From NCBI RefSeq assembly GCF_000002995.4, contig NW_025062477.1, forward strand, positions 9,148,649 to 9,212,648: a DNA stretch of 64,000 nucleotides. The letters run 5' to 3'. Position 1 is the first letter of the stretch, and every line of letters begins with the position of its first letter. Shown piece by piece: positions 39,901-53,800 of the stretch. The notes below the pieces were generated by a model. It ran no database searches and was not told where the DNA came from. It worked only from the letters and a program-made list of their open reading frames with translations. This DNA comes from Brugia malayi (lineage: Eukaryota; Nematoda; Chromadorea; Rhabditida; Onchocercidae). A program made the translations under genes and the position numbers.

Positions 39901-42305
39901 TCCATTTTCTTTAATTGGTGTATTTTAGTAGGACTTTTCGTTAATATAAAGCATAGCTTTCGGCTTTTACAGTTGATTTTGACTGGCACTTTTACGATGG
40001 TGTTTCCTATATTGGATAATCATTTGTCATTGTCGCACTATCCACGTTTTACGTGTTATTGAACACGTTACTGAAAATGATTGGCATTGGAAGTTTCAGT
40101 TTTAAGATAAGATATAGAGATTTTTAATGATAGAATTCACTGCCGTTCTTATAAAATCACGAAATTTCCTGAATTATGAAAATATCATAAGTCAAGTTTG
40201 AAATTGCCAACTTTCTCACTGCGGATGATACTTTTTCATAAATTTTTCTTTTTAATTCATTTTTAGCTGCGGACAACTACTCGAGAATTGACAATGAGCG
40301 AAGAACCATTGTCGTATGTACGACAGTTATCACAACAGTTTTTAGATGTTATATCAGATGTTGTTAAGGAATTCTTGATGCAACCTGAACACTTTTCTCT
40401 TATATTGCATTGGTGTTCTGGTGAATTAAGTGTTATGCTGTCTTTAATACGAAAGCATGTTATCGAGGTATATAATCAATGAAACATTAATCTGTTTGGA
40501 AGGGCTTTTATCACTATGGAATTTGTTTTAAAAGAAGAAAATTATCATTCTGCCAGTTTGTGTGCATGCAAGATTTATTTCAGTAAAGTTCAGAAAAGAG
40601 GGAAATTCTAGAAATCTTTTTTTTTTTGTTTTTTCTAGGTGGCACCAACAATGGCAGTGCTTGCACATACTTGGCGAATATTGATGATACATTGCGATAA
40701 TTTAATTACAGTTGGTGTTGATTTGTCTTTTGAAGTACATCGTCTGCTTGCACCATCACTTAAGATTGCAATTGAAACAAATTTTAGCAACATAATCGAA
40801 TCAGTTCGTCTTCGAGTTTCTGTAAGTTCTATAATACCTTAGGAAACTTTCTTGCTTTCGTAGCGGTGAGACTTTACTGGAGTATAATTACCATCCTTCA
40901 TCAGTCGAGAGTGGATTGCATTAATCCTCTTTAAGTGATTGGTTTCTGAATTTCAAAGTTGTCGATTTTTAAGTCTTAATTTTTTTGTGACCCTAATATA
41001 ATGTTCCATATGTTTGCCAAAGAATTAAATTTTTCTCCCAAAGTTGTTCCTGTAAAATTCACAATATATTATAGATACTTTGTGCAGTTCCTTAAGCTCC
41101 TTCATAAACATTTTTAGGAAGAGCGTTGGAAAGCATACCATATGGAAAGTGAATCGAATGTGAATCGTTTTATAGAGGAAATGTCTGATATGGGACTGTC
41201 AGTTGATTGGGCACTGTCTACCACGCAGTGTTCTTCCATTAATATTACCCAGAATGCCTGCCACTTTTCTCGAGTTGCCTTTATGTTGGCTCGCGACCTT
41301 GCAATGATAAGGTTATTAAAATGAAAAGGATTTGAACTGTTTCTGTAATGTCGAGATTTTTTCGACTTTGTAATGTTATTCTTATAACTGTCGTAATCAT
41401 TCCTTGCATATATTTGACATTTGCAGTGTTCCTTGAAGTTGTAGTACAGGTTTTATAAGGAAATGACAATATTTCTCCAGATCTTCACATTTACGCTATC
41501 TCACTGACTCCTTCATGGTGAAGCTTTGGAGTGAATATTTAAATCATTTGAAAAGCGCGCCGCAATCGTCTTTGCAACAATATACATCAGTATTTGTTAT
41601 TTCTCAAGTCAGCGATATTTTTCTTTCTTCGGTTATATTTTTTCACTGCATGGATTCTGGTTCAATCAAATGTTTTCAAATCACTAGAAAAAAAATTTTT
41701 TCTGCAGTTTTTAGTACCTTAATTTCATACGCATCCATATTTGAAAATTTTTTCAAATTTTTATGAAATTTTTCTGAAAAAATAAATTTCTGAAAAAAAA
41801 AAATACCAAAATCGACTCCTTACGAATTTACAAATCCAGCATTTCTGAGAAGTTATCCATATTATATCGAAAATTCCCTTGTTCCTTCCATATATATATA
41901 TATATATATATATATTACAACAATCTTTATGCGCTGATGTTTATAATTTTTTGATGCGAGACTATTCCTTCATTTGATCTCATTAACAGCTGTAGCGTAT
42001 ATTATTTACCAACGATTACTCTCGATAAATTGTAATCAGCAACCAAAAATAGCATATAAAATTCTTATTTTTCGTAATATTTAACGAAAGGAATAGGTTA
42101 CAAAAATAATTATTTTACCCACTATCAAATTCAATTAATAATTTTCAGCAATTCTTTTCAGTTGTTGCCTCTCTGTGATGCAATCTACGATGAATCTGCA
42201 CCAGGAATATTGTCCGAACTTTTGCAAACAAAATTTGGAATTTTGTTACGGTATCGAGGGAATTTTCATGTGGCTTCTAGTGACGAAGACGTGGCACATA
42301 TTTAG
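36990..42305 (+). CDS. exoc-8: Exocyst complex component 8 (EXOC8/Exo84)
   Basis: Thirteen exons: 36990-37065, 37338-37502, 38002-38177, 38319-38463, 38560-38686, 38899-39172, 39306-39410, 39537-39659, 40267-40467, 40639-40821, 41118-41311, 41481-41589, 42162-42305; about 673 residues (human 725). The N-terminal Vps51/Exo84 region contains NYKKFIDTAREVS then LEREIYELSSLL. A PH domain follows (VIMHGEVVQLD, LLSDRLLIGQPSSG, MFKLLIFPG, RIKKEWLDCIENAKREL). The C-terminal helical Exo84 region has DDCIAHRDME and GGPRAIKKAINLL. The protein is a subunit of the octameric exocyst that tethers secretory vesicles to the plasma membrane; the PH domain binds Ral GTPase in mammals. The intron after 39410 appears to start with GC. 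The ATG at 36990 could be replaced by the in-frame one 18 bases later. Confidence 0.93.
41890..41915. repeat. TA microsatellite in an EXOC8 intron
   Basis: About 13 TA units in the intron before the last EXOC8 exon. Confidence 0.85.
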
Positions 42306-43164
42306 GATGCTAATTTATTGATATATTCATGATCAGTCTTTTGTTGTTTTAACGATGGACATTTTTCCTTGCTTTTAATATCATTACAGATATTTTTGAT
42401 AAGATTATCTAAAGTAAATATATGATAAACATTTGAATATATATGTATATAAATTGTTTGAGCTTTGTCGCGAAATTTATTGCTTCCAAGCCTTTTGTCG
42501 ACTATAACTTCGGTATTCTGCAAAGAAACATTATCTTCCAGAAGAATTTAAGTAAAAGAAATTCTTGCTAAAATCTTATTTTTACAATACATCTTTTTCC
42601 AAATTATATGTTTTCCAAATTGCATGGTCGATAAGTGTTTTAGGTCAGTTTTTTTGACTTGAATTCAAATCTAGTTCGCTTAGCTGTAGAAAAGTTGGGT
42701 TGTCGCTGGAAATCGTGTGGATGCTGTTTTTTCTGTGCCAATACTTTTTTGTCTTTTTACTTTTATCAACAGCAAGATACGACGAAACGCCTGATTTTTG
42801 TTGTCTTTGGTTGCTTATTTGTTTGTTAACTTATTAGCATATTCATTCCAACTGAGTAACTAGTATTTCATTTATTCAATAATTATTTAGATGTATTGCA
42901 TACATTGAAATATAATTCGTGTACATCAGAGTTCTTGGTAATGCAGGTTTGACTCTATGTAAGCCATCTTTGTTCCCGTGTTACAATGAGATGCAGAGTT
43001 TGTTGAGTACTGCATTTGCATACTTCTTTGTTTCCTGATGTAATCAGGTTTTCTCCGACTATTCAGAAGTAAATACTGAATATGTATTTTGCTATATCAA
43101 AATAGTTTCAGTCACTTTTGTGTATTAAAGTGCTGCTAGCTTGCACGCTGAAACACGATTTAAC
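42306..43164. other. Spacer between EXOC8 and the TMEM106 gene
   Basis: About 860 bp between two plus-strand genes. It is AT-rich; no coding sequence was seen. It contains the EXOC8 3' end and the promoter or trans-splice region of the next gene. Confidence 0.55.
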
Positions 43165-44790
43165 ATGTATTCAGTCGTCGAAGGTACCAGAAATCTGGTA
43201 GATAAGGTGCGTCATCGTGTTATCAGTGGTACTTTTACTGGTAATCGTTCATCGTTTGGTTCCACAATAAATCTCGCAAATGAATGTGGCATTCCATCGA
43301 GAGCCAACTCGATGGGTTACACTGAACTAATGGAAGGTTCAGTGCCTTGTCCAAGTTGTAAGGGCTCTGGGCGAATCCCGAAAGGTAGAATTTTATTTAA
43401 TTTGCTACTTAATGTATTGCTCTTCCTCTCTGAAAGTTTATTTGTTGGGAAATCGACATTTCATTTGAAACGAAATACTCTTTTTTTTTTTTTTTTTCAG
43501 AATTAGAGGAAACATTGGTGGCTCTAATTCCAGTTAATGACGATCGTTTGAAACCGAAAAGAACGTATGTTGCCATTTCTTATTGACAGTTTTCTGTTTA
43601 ATTTTAGTTAAGATAGTTTAATTTCTATTTTATTTTAGTCTTTCATATAAGTGATTTTAATGCATACTGTGTTGCAGCTGGCTTTACGTTTTTTGCGTCG
43701 TTCTTGGCTGTCTCTCATTGGCAGGTGTTGTAATTTTCTTATTGGTACCACGCGCGATTTACCTAACTAGCACAAAGCCACCAGTTGAAATCATAACAGT
43801 TTTTGACCACATGAGTAATCATATCAGTTTTCATTTTATGGTAACTTTTAAACTCTCTTTATTATTAAGTCTTGTAACTTTCATTTCTGTTAGTTTTAGC
43901 AAGTGAATATCTGAGAAATATTCCCTTTATGCTATTACCAGTTTACCATATTTCATGCTGACTGATGGTGATAGAACTGTGTTATCATTAAATGAACTTT
44001 TGGAAAGTAATAATTCCATACGAGGTAATTGTTAGTTGTTCAAGACATGAGTAGTTCAAATCATTGTAACTCATTCACTTTTTTTTTTTAAAGAATTTCA
44101 TCACCGCAAAAAAATTTCATTGCGTTACATACTTGTACACATAACATGGATATGTCTGCTATACTCGTAAAATTTATATGTTTGTGAGAAATTGTAGAAC
44201 GAATTCAATATATCCAATGCAAATTACTATTCTGTAAAAGTGCTAAATTCATCGGCTACAGTCTTATCGAAATTTCAACCTTGGTCAACAGACGTCATTG
44301 GTGTTGGTGGCAACACCACTGATGTATTTGTTGGACCAAGAAACAGTCGAAAGTTGCAGTTCAACAATACAGTGACACTAAAAGGTGGTGTCGCGTAAGT
44401 TTGTTTTTCTAAAAGGGCTCATTATGAAGTTGATGATTAAATGCTTGCTTTTACATCAAATAATTTCAACATGTGGTGATGAACTCTGTTGTAAGAAATA
44501 TTATTTAAATAGGTGGAAAATGTAGATTTAATTCAGTTCTTTTCTAGTTGTTGCACCAATTATATTTAGAAATAATTTCATACTTTAAAATGTCTTCTTA
44601 ACAGTTCCTTCTTCTTTGCAGGGAATACTGTCAAGCGCCATTTGCGCAATTGACTTCGCTCTATGTTAATATGCAGTTTGACATATCGGTTACATTGGAA
44701 TATTTAAATCATCGTGAGCAGGCAACTCTCTCTGTTGTTCAACAAGTCTGTTGTGTGCCATCTGGCAACTGTACTGCTACTGAGTGGTGA
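43165..44790 (+). CDS. TMEM106: TMEM106 family lysosomal membrane protein
   Basis: Five exons, 43165-43384, 43501-43564, 43678-43840, 44198-44394 and 44622-44790, encode 270 residues (human TMEM106B 274). The cytoplasmic N-terminus has a CPSCKGSGRIP motif, then LVALIPVNDDRLKPKRT. One transmembrane helix at about 98-118 runs into LVPRAI. The luminal domain (LEA-2-like fold in the family) carries several N-glycosylation sequons, such as NSS, NTT and NNT, and a cysteine-rich end (QVCCVPSGNC). Family members are type II proteins of late endosomes and lysosomes that influence lysosome size, transport and acidification. Human paralogues A, B and C cannot be separated from this sequence by eye. The gene follows EXOC8 on the same strand. 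Confidence 0.94.
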
Positions 44791-47700
44791 TAGTATATAG
44801 ATTGATTTTTTGATGTTTACGAAGAATTTGACTATTTTAATATTTTATTGCAGAATACTGCATTCCCATCTCAGTAATATAAATGAACTTCACCTTTTGT
44901 TATGTTCTTACTATAGTTGTATTATATAGTTACCTTTTAACAGCAGTTTTTCTCGAAATTTCCTATTTAGTTAGTGCACTTGAATTTCAGCAATTTTTAT
45001 ATTTACAGTGGTTCTGTTTTTTTCCTAATCATAGAAAGCTTTCTGATTGGAATTTGATATAATCGATGAAGTACTAAGTTGACAAGACGGGCAAAAAAAT
45101 TCATTCAGTTCTTCAGGGAATCTAAGTGTTTGAACATCATCTGTCCATCATCGTTTTTTGAGATCATTTGTAGGAATTTACTATCCCGACGTTTACAATA
45201 AAGCTATTCAGCTTAATCTTTGCTTAACTGGATAAATGTTCTCTATATGCATAGAAATTTCTATATGTTTTAAGACTTTAATCTATAACGAAATTTTATT
45301 GCAGAATACTGTGTGTTATTGAATAATTTGTGTCACTTCTTAATTCTCATTCTAATAATAATTTGAAAGTACTTGAAATGCGTGTGACATGTACGTTTAT
45401 TTGTTGGCTTCCGTCTGCTTAATTGCACCAGTCTCTGTTTTAGTTTGTTTCTATATTTATTGTCGAAGATGCTATTTTAACAATCGAGACCTAGAGCTCC
45501 TCCTGCAATTGTACCTCGACATGCTTCAGATGTAATCAAAGCTAAATTAATTTTAGTTGAATTAGTACAGAGAATTGTGGGGCGTCAGATCTCTCTCCTT
45601 TATCAACAGCAAGCATCACTCCAAAATTTATTTCAGCAATTTTAGCTAAGGAATCATTGTGGTAATGGGAAATTGTGGAACATTATCACATCATAAGTTG
45701 CACAGCTTTTCGTGTCAGAATTTACCGTGAATAACGGAGGGATGTATCAGTACAGTTTACTTGCACATTAATGTACGCAGTAAAACATCGCGTTTTGTGT
45801 ATACATATTTAAATGAAAAAGTCAAAATAATTTAAGTATAGAATACCGCAATTCAAAACTATGAAGCAAGACAGTAAATATGTGGCAACTCGGTACGGGA
45901 TTTTCAAAATCCTAGTTCAACATTTAAGACTGATCTCTATTTCTAAATAAGTAGTCCGAATTTTCAGGCTCCCAGTTTAAATTTTAAAAAAGAGTATGCA
46001 GTACAGAAAACAGCAAAACAAATTTTTATTCTCTCAATAATTTATTCTCTTCTAACCTATAAAGTCCGAGCAGTTTTTTAAAGACTGAAATTAGCAAAAC
46101 ACAGTCAGTCCAGTGAGCATCAGTACTGTGTCACTTCAAGTTATGTTACACTTATTACAAGACTGTCTTAATAACGAATATACAATGTATAATTATAGTT
46201 CATATTTCAGATGAAAAAAACCGTTTGAAATTAATTCACCAACAAACACCTACTGCCTGCCTATTCTAAACACCGCTAACCAAAAGGCGTTTGCGTGATT
46301 TATCAAATCATTTTGGATTAAACAAAAAACGCTTCAGGGAAAACAAATAACATTATTATCGAAAGACATTTCACGTTTTCCTCATGCGTGCATACAATAT
46401 TTGAAAAACAGAAAAAGACAGTGCACACGACACACGTTATCAATATACCGAACATTAGCACAAAAAATGGCTCTTTGAGAATTGCAAAGACTTCCGAAAA
46501 TAGTGACAGGAAAATTGTTCTATTGTGGCAAATATCCCAGCAGAAATGACGCACGCACACTGAATCAACCACAGAATATTGAGACACATTGTCACAATGT
46601 TGATTTGAATTTCACATCAAATTAATCCACTTAATTGAAGAGATAAAACGAAGTATAATGAAAACTTATTAAACGTACAAAACACACTACAAATTATCAA
46701 ATGTTGGAGAATTGCATGCTTTTAATATACAGTATAAAAAACAAGAGAAATGAAACGACAAAACAATTTTATGACTACGCAAAACGACGAGATCGCAGGG
46801 ACAAAACTACGCACGAAGATCAGTGCTTCGTATAAATAAGCTTCTTCAGGCTATGAGCTGATACTCCTTTTTGATATGTCGAAGCTAATTTTTGTGAAGT
46901 TTTGACAATTTCTATATAGTTCTACCCTAAATCTTATATTCTGCAAAATAACCAAACATGAGCTAATACGACTTTCAAAAAATAAAAGATGAGAAATAAA
47001 ACTATGGAAAAATGAATTTTACATTTTAAACGATAATGCAATAACGACAAGGATAAAATACTGGGGACCTCATTAAGGCATAAATGTTCGGATTTTAGAT
47101 GAAAGATGGCACTGCGCTATGAGAAAAATAATTTTTGAAACTGAGGGAAAGGCTAGACGAATCATTAACTCCAAGCAAAACTAATATTTGCCAACACTTA
47201 CTAAAATTTAAGTTCCAACTTTCCATCTTTCAGTTATAAGAAAACCAATCTTAGTAGAAAAAGTCAAGATACAATTAAAAAATAGCTGAAAGTGACATAA
47301 AAGCTTAGTGAAATTATCTTAAAATTCCGGCAAATTATTGTACGATCTTCAAGTCCTGTAACTACACCGGTTTAAAAACATAAATAAAAACAACGGCGAA
47401 TAAGATAAACAAAACAAAACAAAAAAAAAACACAAGTACGAAATATGACCTAATTTGAAAGTTGAGCGCGAACCGAACTCCCATTTGAACAAAATAGCAC
47501 TGAACGGAAACATCGCATAACAAAGCTGTTTTTCACATTGATCAAAAATGACTCGAACAAGTGGTAATTAGTTGGTACCATCGTTTCTATACAATTACGA
47601 CGTTTTCGGCTGAAGCATAATCTTTATAATCGACGAAACTGAGATGAGAGTAAGACGGCAGGTGGGCGTAGTTTAGAATTTAGAAATAATTCATTAGCGT

Positions 47701-47806
47701 GTTTTGAAAGAAACGATTCATTTTCATATAACTTTTCTCAATAGAATCTAAATGTATACATCGATAAAGACTGTGGATATCCAGAATCTAAAAAATTTCT
47801 TCTTAC
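44791..47806. other. Intergenic region with unresolved 3' end of the Q-rich gene
   Basis: About 3 kb between the TMEM106 stop and the last confident exon of the minus-strand Q-rich gene. The terminal exon of that gene should lie here. One candidate acceptor at about 47612 would add only a few residues before a stop. A minus open frame at 46318-46587 is hydrophobic, without a supported link, and is not called. Confidence 0.5.
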
Positions 47807-50800
47807 CTGCTGCTTCAACATTTGCTGCTGCCGAGCCACTGTGGCAGAAAAATTATTTTGAGCACTTTGTACACTGATATTCGCGAAAGGAGGTTGTGTT
47901 GGAGTGTTCCCACTACATCCAACAACAATACTACCGGGACCACCTACACGTCTCATATATGGAGCCTGATACGCTGCTAAATTCATCATTATTATTGAAA
48001 ATCACAAACTTCAAGATTTTTTGCTTATAACTTTTCATTCTATTAAATATATTACAAAAAGAGATCGATGCCGAAAAAATTAGCTAAAGGAACCTTCTTT
48101 ATTATCTTATACACAAATATCAGATAGGAAAATGCATGAGCTAAAACGGAAAAGACAGAAATTTTGGCAAAAAAAAATTACACGGAGTCGAACCAAATGT
48201 TGGGACGGTAATTTCATCTTCGTCATCATAAGACAATGCTTCCAGCGATAAATCTGCCTTACGGCGATTACGCCTCGCTGTCCCCGAAACTTTTGGCGAA
48301 GATCTCTGCGGCTGCTGCACATCAGTTATTGTCACCGCTGAAACCAACCCACCCGTTAGTCTTCGCTCGTCATCATTTGACTGCGATAGCGGAAGCACTC
48401 CGTTGCATGACTGAACATATCCGCGTTCCTAAATTTGAAAAACAGATTAAAGTCATTTACCATCAGGCAACTTATAATGTATAAGAGGAGATAAAAAAAA
48501 AAAGAAGATATGAAGATTGCCAAAAAAGACAAAAAAAAATATGTATCTCAAATCTAATCTCTAAATCCAATGTTAAAATTTTTGGAGAATGCTGCACCAT
48601 TGTGTCTTGAAATCAGTAATCGACAGTAATAAAGCTAACGCATAATGTTCAACTTTGAATTCACAAGTAACGTCTAAAAGAAAAAAGAACGTGTTAAAGT
48701 ATTTTCTATCATAACTTGAAACACGTTTTGAAATTAATAAACTAAACCACTCACTTTTAACATGTTCAGTGATTCATGCCCGTTGGTCAAATGGTGATGT
48801 TCAGCTGTGTTGTTTGACCTTTGATCGCCAATTCGATCACTAATTCTCTGGTCCTTCTGTTGTCTAGCAGATAGAGTGAGACCATGCATTTCGCTATTTC
48901 CACCTGAAATAAAAATTTAAACAGTCCAAAAATTATCTTGACAATGATTGAAATGTTAAGGTCAAAAAATAAAATATTACATATGAAAGATATCATTTGC
49001 CTTGAAAGCGAACCAAAATAACCCCAAACAATGAATATAAAGGAATGATTATACATGATTCTTTTTTCAATAATTTTAAAGCTTAAAACAGTCAAAGAAT
49101 TCTCTCTTTACAAGTTAAGGAAACAGTTAAAACTCGATAATTGAGAAAATTGGTTAGCAAAAAAATAAACATAAACCATACCGTGAAAACTTTCACGACT
49201 TGCAGAAACTAGCGTTTTACTTGACGGAAAGGCAGAATTCCCTGTCGCCTGACCATTATGAGAACCACTAGCTCCGACTCCTGAACCTTCTATTGCATCA
49301 GTGTTTGAAAACTGCTGAGCTGGAAAAACTTCGTGTAACTACACTCGAGTCATTTCAAATTCATTATCCCATCAAAAGCAAAATATTAAATTTCAACGTT
49401 ATAAAAGATTTTATTTCCGTTTTCACTCTAACATACTTACGGAATAAGCTTAGCTCAAACTCAGTTTACTGTCCTTTATAATCAAAATTGATAAGCATTT
49501 TTAAGATGACTTGAATTCAAAGATTTTTCCACATCATAAAAAATGTTAGCTTTAGATGCTTATCTTTAATACAAAGAACTTTAATACAAACCAAAGACAA
49601 AAACGAGATAAAACAAACATAAGCTCAAAAATAAGAATCTAACTTACATAAACCATTTCGCTCAATCTGCTAAGAAATAAAACTAACCTTGTTGAGAGCT
49701 CTGAAATTGCCCAGGTTGTTTGATTGCATTCACCGGTCTCATACTGTTGTTAACGTTGTTACCCATCATTTTTCCTACATGAATAGAGGGATTCAGATCT
49801 TTTAACTGACATGCACACTTTACGAAGATTTTACACATTACCCCAGCAAAAGCAAATCTCTAAAAGCTCACTTACTAAGAAGAGTTGAATTTAAAATCAA
49901 ATTAATAACCAACAATCAAATGTACAAATGAAAAACGAAATACAAACTGTCACTAGTCCCAGTCTGTTCAGCCGTCGAAGACTGAATATTTGTTGATAAA
50001 CGATTCCGTGATCCACGAAAATAATTCGAAATGCTTGTCGAGGAAAAGCTGTCTTGATCGGAAAGTGCTCGCATAACTACTGCATCTAAATGGAACAATT
50101 TCAAAGTATTATCGAAAAGACATAGATTTACTAAAAATATACCGAGATAGGTAAAAGGACAAAATTCTTGCAATTAAAAAGGTGAAAAGCACGATAAGCA
50201 ATAATGTGGGTTCTTCTTGAAACATTGAAAAACTGCCTTCTGATTAAGTAATTAATATATTAATGCAGATCCAGATCGGTTTCAATAGCTGCAAATTTTC
50301 TCTGTCAGAGAAAATTTGCAGCTTTTAGATTTCTAATTCTTATTCAACTTTCAAAGATAACGTGAAAAGACTTCATAGATACCTATAGTAGAGTTGATCG
50401 GATCTTTGTCATATTCAATGGAAGCAACGTTCGAATCAGTAGTTGATGCTCGTGGTGTTGCTTCACCATCTGAAAACATTCCTGAATTCACCTAAATATT
50501 TCTGTGCCAATTTCAGTCATTGTTTTAGCTATGTATTTTTAAATCGCTGAAAAAGAAAATAAATCATTTTCAAACTTATAGACAAAAAAAAAAACGTCTG
50601 CAGTATCAAAACAATTGGAGATGTACATATTCGATTTTAATAAAACAAGGAGCCTTATCACCACTGTAATACAGCCAATATGACCCCATTGTAGATAAAC
50701 AGCATTTAATGATTTTTAATCTAAAGAAAGGAACTCATTTTCTAAAAATTTAGTAACGCGGTCACTGTCTGACCAATTTAGTCTGAGTTCATTTCATAGT

Positions 50801-53800
50801 ATATGGAACGTCCAATCGCACCAATGGCATCTATAAATGCAAATGAATTAATAAGTAAATGGACCTGATCGCGATGATCGTAAATCATCAATTCGCCCAC
50901 AAGTTGGATGCAGTTGTGACTGTGAATGAACAGTTGGTGGAGCACTAAGTGGTGTACGAATAGACTGTTGCTGCGACAATGGTGATGCTGCATACTGTTG
51001 GTGTGTTACCGCAATATGTCTCGGCTGCTGCTGTCGGGTAGTAAAGTTGCTGCTATCTTTTTGGGGTGATGATCGAGGAGTATAAGGACTTGGAGAACAA
51101 CTTGGTTGTGGTGGTGGGCTCATAAATAAATTGGATGCCCCTTGTGCTGGCTGCTGTTGCTGCTGTGGAGATGAATAACCCCGAGAAAGTGATTGTTGTT
51201 GCTGAGATAGACTGAGAGTACTCGGAAAACTACACTGCCGCATTTGAGTTTCACTACACATTTGTCTCATGTAACCAACACTTTGATGCTGCATTGGTGA
51301 TTGGATGTCATACCGATTTTGAGGAGGCAACATACGACTGTAGTACTGTTGTTGTTGTTGGTGGTGGTGATGCTGCATATGTTGCTGAGTATTTGTTGGC
51401 CGCTGTTGCATTTGCTGTTGATGGGAAGCCATCAACGTTGCCCCAAATTCGCTTGATTCGGTCATTGGTTCAATGGAATCCAAATCATTGTAATCACCAC
51501 CTAAAAATGGAATGTCTTATTAGCAACTGCAATATGTTAATCGATATTGGCTTAACTTTTATTAAATTTATATTTATAGAATTAAGGATTTGCATTTCTA
51601 AAAGTTAAAACAATGCCAAAGTGAAAAGTCTATAAACACTAACTGAGAACTTGTGAAAAGTTTATAAACACTAACTGAGAACTTACAGTCATCAGCAATA
51701 TTAGCACCCAGTTCATCATCCATTTCAAAATCACCTCCACTTTGTAACACTGGCAAGCAGCTCTTTGGCTGCATGTCTAGACATTGCTGTTCTGCAGAGA
51801 ACGGAGGCTGCTGTTGCTGCGATTCCTGCATTTGCATTGGTATTGTTTGCTGTTGTTGAGGTCGTGCAGGTACACTCACTTGCTGCTGTGACGGTGAAGA
51901 CTGCGAATAAGTTAAAGCAGATGGAGGTGTTTGTTGATTTGCTGGCTGCTGGTAGGTCATATTTGGCTGAAATCATAACTAAGCTTGGTTGGAACCTTAA
52001 CTTCACCAAAGACCGTAGAGTGGAAGTTGCCAAACAAATAAAAATTATGCAGTTCATGGAAATACTAAACTTACTTGTTGTTGCTGATATAGTGGCGACA
52101 TCGTGCTGCTAGACTGTGATGCTGGCGAATAGTCAATTGACGCATTCCGACTAGTCATAGGAGATGTATGGACACTGCCAGATGAACCAGCACTCATCTC
52201 GGATACTGCAATAGAACCATTTCAAAACAGAGCAGCCATTCCTTCATTTAGATCTGTTTTGATCGTAAATGCACTGATTTCAACTTTTGCATGATCTATT
52301 AAGTTAAGATTTGTTGCACTGTGGTAATATGCTTATTTCCCATATTTACTATAATAATTCATCACATATCCCAATATTGTAAATCCAACTAAAATCCAAA
52401 AATAATTCTATTTACTGAGAATGTTTCAGATGATTGTATACATTACATATGCAGTAGCATGAGAAATTTCATTTTTTGATAAACAAACCACTATCTGTTT
52501 GAGGATAAATCATTCGCGAATGATGCGACTGATTGTTTTGCCAATGATGATGCATCTGACCACTATACATTATCTGTGGACGCTGCTGTGACATAATCTG
52601 AAATTCAGAACCACTTTATTAAAATTTGCGTTTTTAAAAACATAAGAACATATCTTCAACACTACTAATTTTAAGCAAACAAAAAAAGCAATAACGAACA
52701 AATAGTATAAAAAATAAAAGCACAAAGAAACAACAGTAAAAAAGGATTTTCGCGACTGCTTTTTAATTCAGGGAAAGCAATCACGTACAAGTTTCCATGA
52801 AGGAAGGTCGAGAAGATAACAAAAAAATAAAATATTTAAAATGGATTGCTAAAACTTCTTTACTTCTTCTTACTGAAAAATCATGAAAAAAGACCCAAAA
52901 CGTACTTGTTGCTGGTGCTGTGGAACCCAAACGTTTTGTTGCTGATAAAAAGAAGGATTTGAAGATGGATTCTGAAAGTTTTTAAAATTAACAAATTGCT
53001 TCTCAGGTATGTTTTTATTGAAGGATTCGAAAAGAGAACATAAAACAATGGGTTCAGAAATAAATCATGAAAAATCGCGCAAAAAAGTTCCAGAATTTAA
53101 AGATATAACCTCAATTCCAAATCTGCCAAAAAACTTTTAATGAACAACCTGCATTATTGGCCCAGTTTGTGCAGGAACAGCCGGAGGAGAACGAAGTGTT
53201 TGTGAAGGATACCCTTGCGGATGCTGTGCATAAGTTATGCCGACACTCGGCTGACCACTATGCATTACCTGAAAACCAAGACTTATCATTGTACACCAAT
53301 TTAACTCCTTAATGTGAATGGACGAAGGCTTACAGACTAGTTACTTTATAGAACCGCAGTACGTCAGTAGGATCTGAATAATCTACCACAGAATCTACCA
53401 CAGGGACTGAATACCAAAAACCTCCTTATTATAGTGCTGTAAGCACTCGCAGTTCCGAAATTGAGCCATTTAGTTCAAAACACCAATATTTTGATTAATC
53501 ATAGGTATTTCAACAAATCGGCATAAAGCATCGCAATTAAATTACAAACTAATGAAAAAACATTAATGTAACCTGTGACATGACAGTAGGCCTATCCACC
53601 GTATGAGCATTTGCAGAAGGCACTCGGCTATTCATCTGCTGCTCCATTATGAATTGCTGTTGCGCCGCAGCAGCAGCCGCTTGTTGTGCTAATTCAGCTT
53701 CTTTCAACTGCTTTTTAGTTGGTCGCTTTCTTTTCTTGGGAGGAGGAGCAGCAACAGACATTTGACTGCCAGCATCCTTAAATAGAACTTTCTTGCAAAT

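Noticed and set aside
46318..46587. Minus-strand hydrophobic open frame as the terminal exon of the Q-rich gene
   Set aside because: No convincing acceptor in the required phase, and the sequence is Phe/Val/Cys-rich, unlike the rest of the gene.
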